From positions 744,001 through 808,000 of the forward strand of contig NZ_CP009552.1 of the NCBI RefSeq assembly GCF_000789255.1: 64,000 nucleotides of DNA, read 5' to 3'. The DNA comes from Geoglobus acetivorans. GTDB lineage: Archaea; Halobacteriota; Archaeoglobi; Archaeoglobales; Archaeoglobaceae. This document shows positions 61,790 to 64,000 of this stretch, piece after piece. Numbering within the stretch: the stretch's first letter is position 1; each line of letters starts with the position of its first letter. The translations under genes were made by a program, and so were the position numbers. The notes under the pieces are model-generated. The model saw only the letters and a list, made by a program, of their open reading frames with translations, ran no database searches and had not been told where the DNA came from.

Positions 61790-62816
61790 TCCCGAACTGA
61801 AGCTGAAGCTCCTAATCCTTGGAGTGAGAAGTCCAAGGGGCCCACTAAGGAAAGGCGGCGGCGGGCCGAATGGAGGAGTTGGATTCAGAGTGGAGAAATC
61901 AGTAGTATCAGCACCAGTACGGCAGAGCTACGCCAGAAACTCGCCATTCAAAATCATTCAGGATGGCGAAAAATATGTCCTTTACGAGTTTGAACACAGG
62001 ATAGGTTATGTGGAATACCCTGAGCCGGGCTATTACGGGACGAATATTGGAGGTGTTCCAGCAGAGAGATATGTTGCTTTGGATGGATACGACACCCTTG
62101 TTTCTGCAGTTTCAAGAAAATGCATCCACTGGGAACTCGGCAAAAAATGTTCATTCTGTAACATTCAGAAGGGGCTTAAAGAATCCATAGACATGAAGGA
62201 TCCGGAACTGCTGGCTCAGGCCGTAAAAATAGCCCATGAAAAGGACAGGAAAAGGCATCTCACACTGACAACGGGAACCGTGAACACGACAGACAGGGGT
62301 GCCGAACTTCTTGCAGCAGCAGTTAAAGCAATAAAAAAAGAAGTGGATATTCCAGTTCATGTTCAAATCGAACCTGTAAACCGGCACTGGATAGAGAGAC
62401 TGTATGAAAGCGGTGCAGACACGATCGGGATACACGTTGAGGTATTTGACGATGAGATCAGACCAAAGGTCATTCCAGGAAAATTATCCCTCGATGACTA
62501 CCTTGATGCGTGGAAAACTGCCATTGGCGTGTTTGGAGAATGGAATGTTTCGTCATGGCTCCTAACCGGGCTCGGAGAGAGACCCGACAGCATAACCAGA
62601 GGTCTTGAAACAATGCTCAGCATGGCTGTTTACCCGTTCATAGCTCCGTACAGGCCTCCACCTGGAGAAGAACGCGGACCACCAGACCTGAATTATCACA
62701 CAAATCTGCTCGAAAAAATTGAAGAAACGCTCGGTGATCTGCAGATTCACCCACCGGAATTTAAATCCGGATGTCCCAGATGTGGTGGCTGCTCGTTCAT
62801 TCCCGAATTGTTCTGA
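61782..62816 (+). CDS. Radical SAM protein of uncertain subfamily
   Basis: 344 residues. The start is rich in Gly (RSPRGPLRKGGGGPNGGVGF). The cluster motif is unusual in its lead-in: SRKCIHWELGKKCSFCNIQ (two CxxC-forming Cys plus one nine residues before). A C-terminal SGCPRCGGCSF could bind a second cluster. It resembles the MSMEG_0568-type radical SAM family, but I am not sure. It overlaps the marker-11-like gene by 8 bp and is probably coexpressed with it. Confidence 0.65.
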   Translation: MLDPELKLKLLILGVRSPRGPLRKGGGGPNGGVGFRVEKSVVSAPVRQSYARNSPFKIIQDGEKYVLYEFEHRIGYVEYPEPGYYGTNIGGVPAERYVALDGYDTLVSAVSRKCIHWELGKKCSFCNIQKGLKESIDMKDPELLAQAVKIAHEKDRKRHLTLTTGTVNTTDRGAELLAAAVKAIKKEVDIPVHVQIEPVNRHWIERLYESGADTIGIHVEVFDDEIRPKVIPGKLSLDDYLDAWKTAIGVFGEWNVSSWLLTGLGERPDSITRGLETMLSMAVYPFIAPYRPPPGEERGPPDLNYHTNLLEKIEETLGDLQIHPPEFKSGCPRCGGCSFIPELF

Positions 62817-63526
62817 ATTTTAATCCCCTTTTTGCCGGTCCAATTAACACTCACATTGCGACTCACGTTCCAATTAAATTTACCAAGTTTTATTAAATTG
62901 AGATAATCTTAATTATTAACATAATTAACTTTAAATTATTTGATTATTATTTTGATTTTTTAATTTATTTCATAGTAACATTTCGATTGAATTAAATGTT
63001 CTTAAACATATATTTTTAACCCTAAAAGTAATTCAAGTTATATTAAAATATCTTAATAAAACTATTCCACAATTACTGAAATAGAAATAAATTAGGCAAC
63101 CCTAAAAAAGGGGATTTCAGGATTTCGGCTGTTCCAAAATATATGTGAATACGGGGTATACGGTGTGTTCAAGGGGGGGTAACTGCATCAACCACCCGAA
63201 GTCATGAAAAAACGGGTGAAATGGTGATCGTGTGTTACAAAAATTGTGGAATTGACTATTTTACGATAAGTGATTAATATTAAAAATATTATTTAATTAA
63301 TTGAATGTTTGAAATGTGATAAATACAACTGTGTAGTATATACTGCAATAAAATCATTAAAATCTAAGTATATTAAAGTTTAATTAAACTAATTCTAAAA
63401 TAATATTAAATTTAATTAATTTAATAAAAATAAATGCGATTAAATAATCGCGAAAAATTGTGAGTCTTAAATGCGGAAGGATAAAAAAGAAAAAATTAAA
63501 ATCAGTTCATAAAAGATATAGAATCA
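62817..63526. other. 710-bp AT-rich gene-free region
   Basis: This is strikingly AT-rich, with many TTAATTAA-like tracts and no ORF that looks coding. A GC-richer island lies at about 63090-63240. The last ~45 bases before 63527 hold the probable promoter of the next gene. Confidence 0.7.
63064..63252. other. Possible structured RNA or small inverted-repeat element
   Basis: An 11-bp perfect inverted repeat (ATTCCACAATT at 63064-63074, AATTGTGGAAT at 63242-63252) encloses the GC-richer island. Inside are a hairpin CACCCG/CGGGTG (63193-63198 and 63213-63218) and a run of eight bases GGGGGGGT before it that could pair alternatively with ACCACCC. In hyperthermophiles such GC islands often mark structured RNA; a non-autonomous transposon is the other option. 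Confidence 0.35.
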
Positions 63527-64000
63527 ATGAAATATGCTCTTCACTGCCCGATGTGTGGCAAACAGTTCAGAGATAATGGATTCACGCTCAGATGCCCGGA
63601 TGGCTGTAATTCCATCGTGAGAACGACCTATTTTGAAAAACTCAGCCCTCAGGGTAAAGGTTTGTGGAGGTATATCAACCACCTCCCGGTCGGATCACTG
63701 TTCAGCTATGAGGATTACCCGGCCATCCTCAAAAGTGAGGAGTATTCATCAATGTATGAAAGCGAGATATACTTCATCATCAACGGATATTCTCCAGATT
63801 TCGATGTGAGGATGAAAACGTGCACATTCAAGGAAATTGAAGCAATTGTTTCGTTAAAGTATGCTGAAGAGTGGAGAAGGAACATAACTCTTGCATCCGT
63901 GGGAAATACGGCAACAGCATTTCTTGAGCTTGGAAAGTATGCTGAAAATACCAGTGTTGTGCTGTTTGTCCCTGAGAAAGTGTTTGACTGCACATTCGAA
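63527..64000 (+). CDS. Cysteate synthase/threonine-synthase-like PLP enzyme, partial
   Basis: The first 158 residues are present; the gene runs off the right edge. A four-Cys zinc knuckle (LHCPMCGKQF…LRCPDGCN) is followed by SPQGKGLWRYINHLPVG, the region of the family before the PLP site, and by VGNTATAFLELGKYAENTSV, the GN-T phosphate-loop region. This pattern is closest to cysteate synthase, which makes cysteate from phosphoserine and sulfite for coenzyme M synthesis in Methanosarcinales and Methanomicrobiales. A threonine synthase is the alternative. Confidence 0.65.
   Translation, partial: MKYALHCPMCGKQFRDNGFTLRCPDGCNSIVRTTYFEKLSPQGKGLWRYINHLPVGSLFSYEDYPAILKSEEYSSMYESEIYFIINGYSPDFDVRMKTCTFKEIEAIVSLKYAEEWRRNITLASVGNTATAFLELGKYAENTSVVLFVPEKVFDCTFE

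Overview
The window is chromosomal DNA of a hyperthermophilic euryarchaeon, most likely a member of the Archaeoglobales (Archaeoglobus, Geoglobus or Ferroglobus). The evidence is archaeal TBP, aIF1, TFS, Kae1/Bud32 and Rpo7/Spt4, an F420H2:NADP oxidoreductase, HdrBC, isocitrate dehydrogenase, and the heat-shock operon hsr1-cdc48-hsp20 with its CTAAC-N5-GTTAG operator, as described in Archaeoglobus fulgidus. The assignment rests on recognised protein families and gene order; no database search was possible.

Bases 1-6632 are an accessory element, the right part of an integrated plasmid or virus. It ends in a lone 3' half of a tRNA-Leu(UAA) gene (6582-6632), so the intact tRNA should lie left of the window. 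A leftward operon (1-1397) of small overlapping genes includes two ribbon-helix-helix (RHH) proteins and two Cys-rich proteins. From 1614 to 6351, rightward genes alternate with five single leftward genes. Those five share one promoter (TATA plus AGTC, centred about 26 bp before the start codon). Several genes occur as diverged paralogous pairs. A near-identical ~70-bp sequence encoding a C-terminal tail recurs four times, with a fifth degraded copy. Two genes directly after tail copies seem to start at CTG. Two paralogous three-TM proteins resemble Pycsar-type membrane effectors, and each overlaps a micro-ORF tail to tail. This is the most novel part of the window.

6697-36689 is core chromosome: a methyltransferase, a permease-nucleotidyltransferase fusion, tbp, an Agl23-like glycosylation protein, the operon rpo7-spt4-DUF359-rps24e-rps27ae-kae1-bud32, a B12-binding radical SAM protein, aspartate kinase, a solo Cas4-like nuclease, ferredoxin-thioredoxin reductase with glutaredoxin, acetyl-CoA synthetase, a LeuC-type hydro-lyase, a DRG GTPase and an Hsp20. 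Next comes a six-gene leftward operon (hdrC-hdrB-argJ-RCK/USP-antiporter-FAD enzyme), then icd, a GDPD fusion, fno and a TIP49-like helicase.

An IS481-type element (36755-37716) separates the TIP49 gene from the heat-shock operon. 41435-54828 holds membrane and housekeeping genes: SpoIIM and DUF63 proteins, aIF1, TraB, site-2 protease, gdhA, an NfeD/ClpP-type protease, leuS, the archaeosortase-archaetidylethanolamine cluster (artA-asd-pssA), a PHP protein, Nudix and tfs. 55033-58467 has a UbiA prenyltransferase and a leftward KaiC-like/Roadblock-like/FIST-like signalling cluster. After initiator tRNA-Met come an ADP-ribosylglycohydrolase, trxB, a methanogenesis-marker-11-like protein, a radical SAM protein, a 710-bp AT-rich gap with a possible structured element, and the start of a cysteate/threonine-synthase-like gene.
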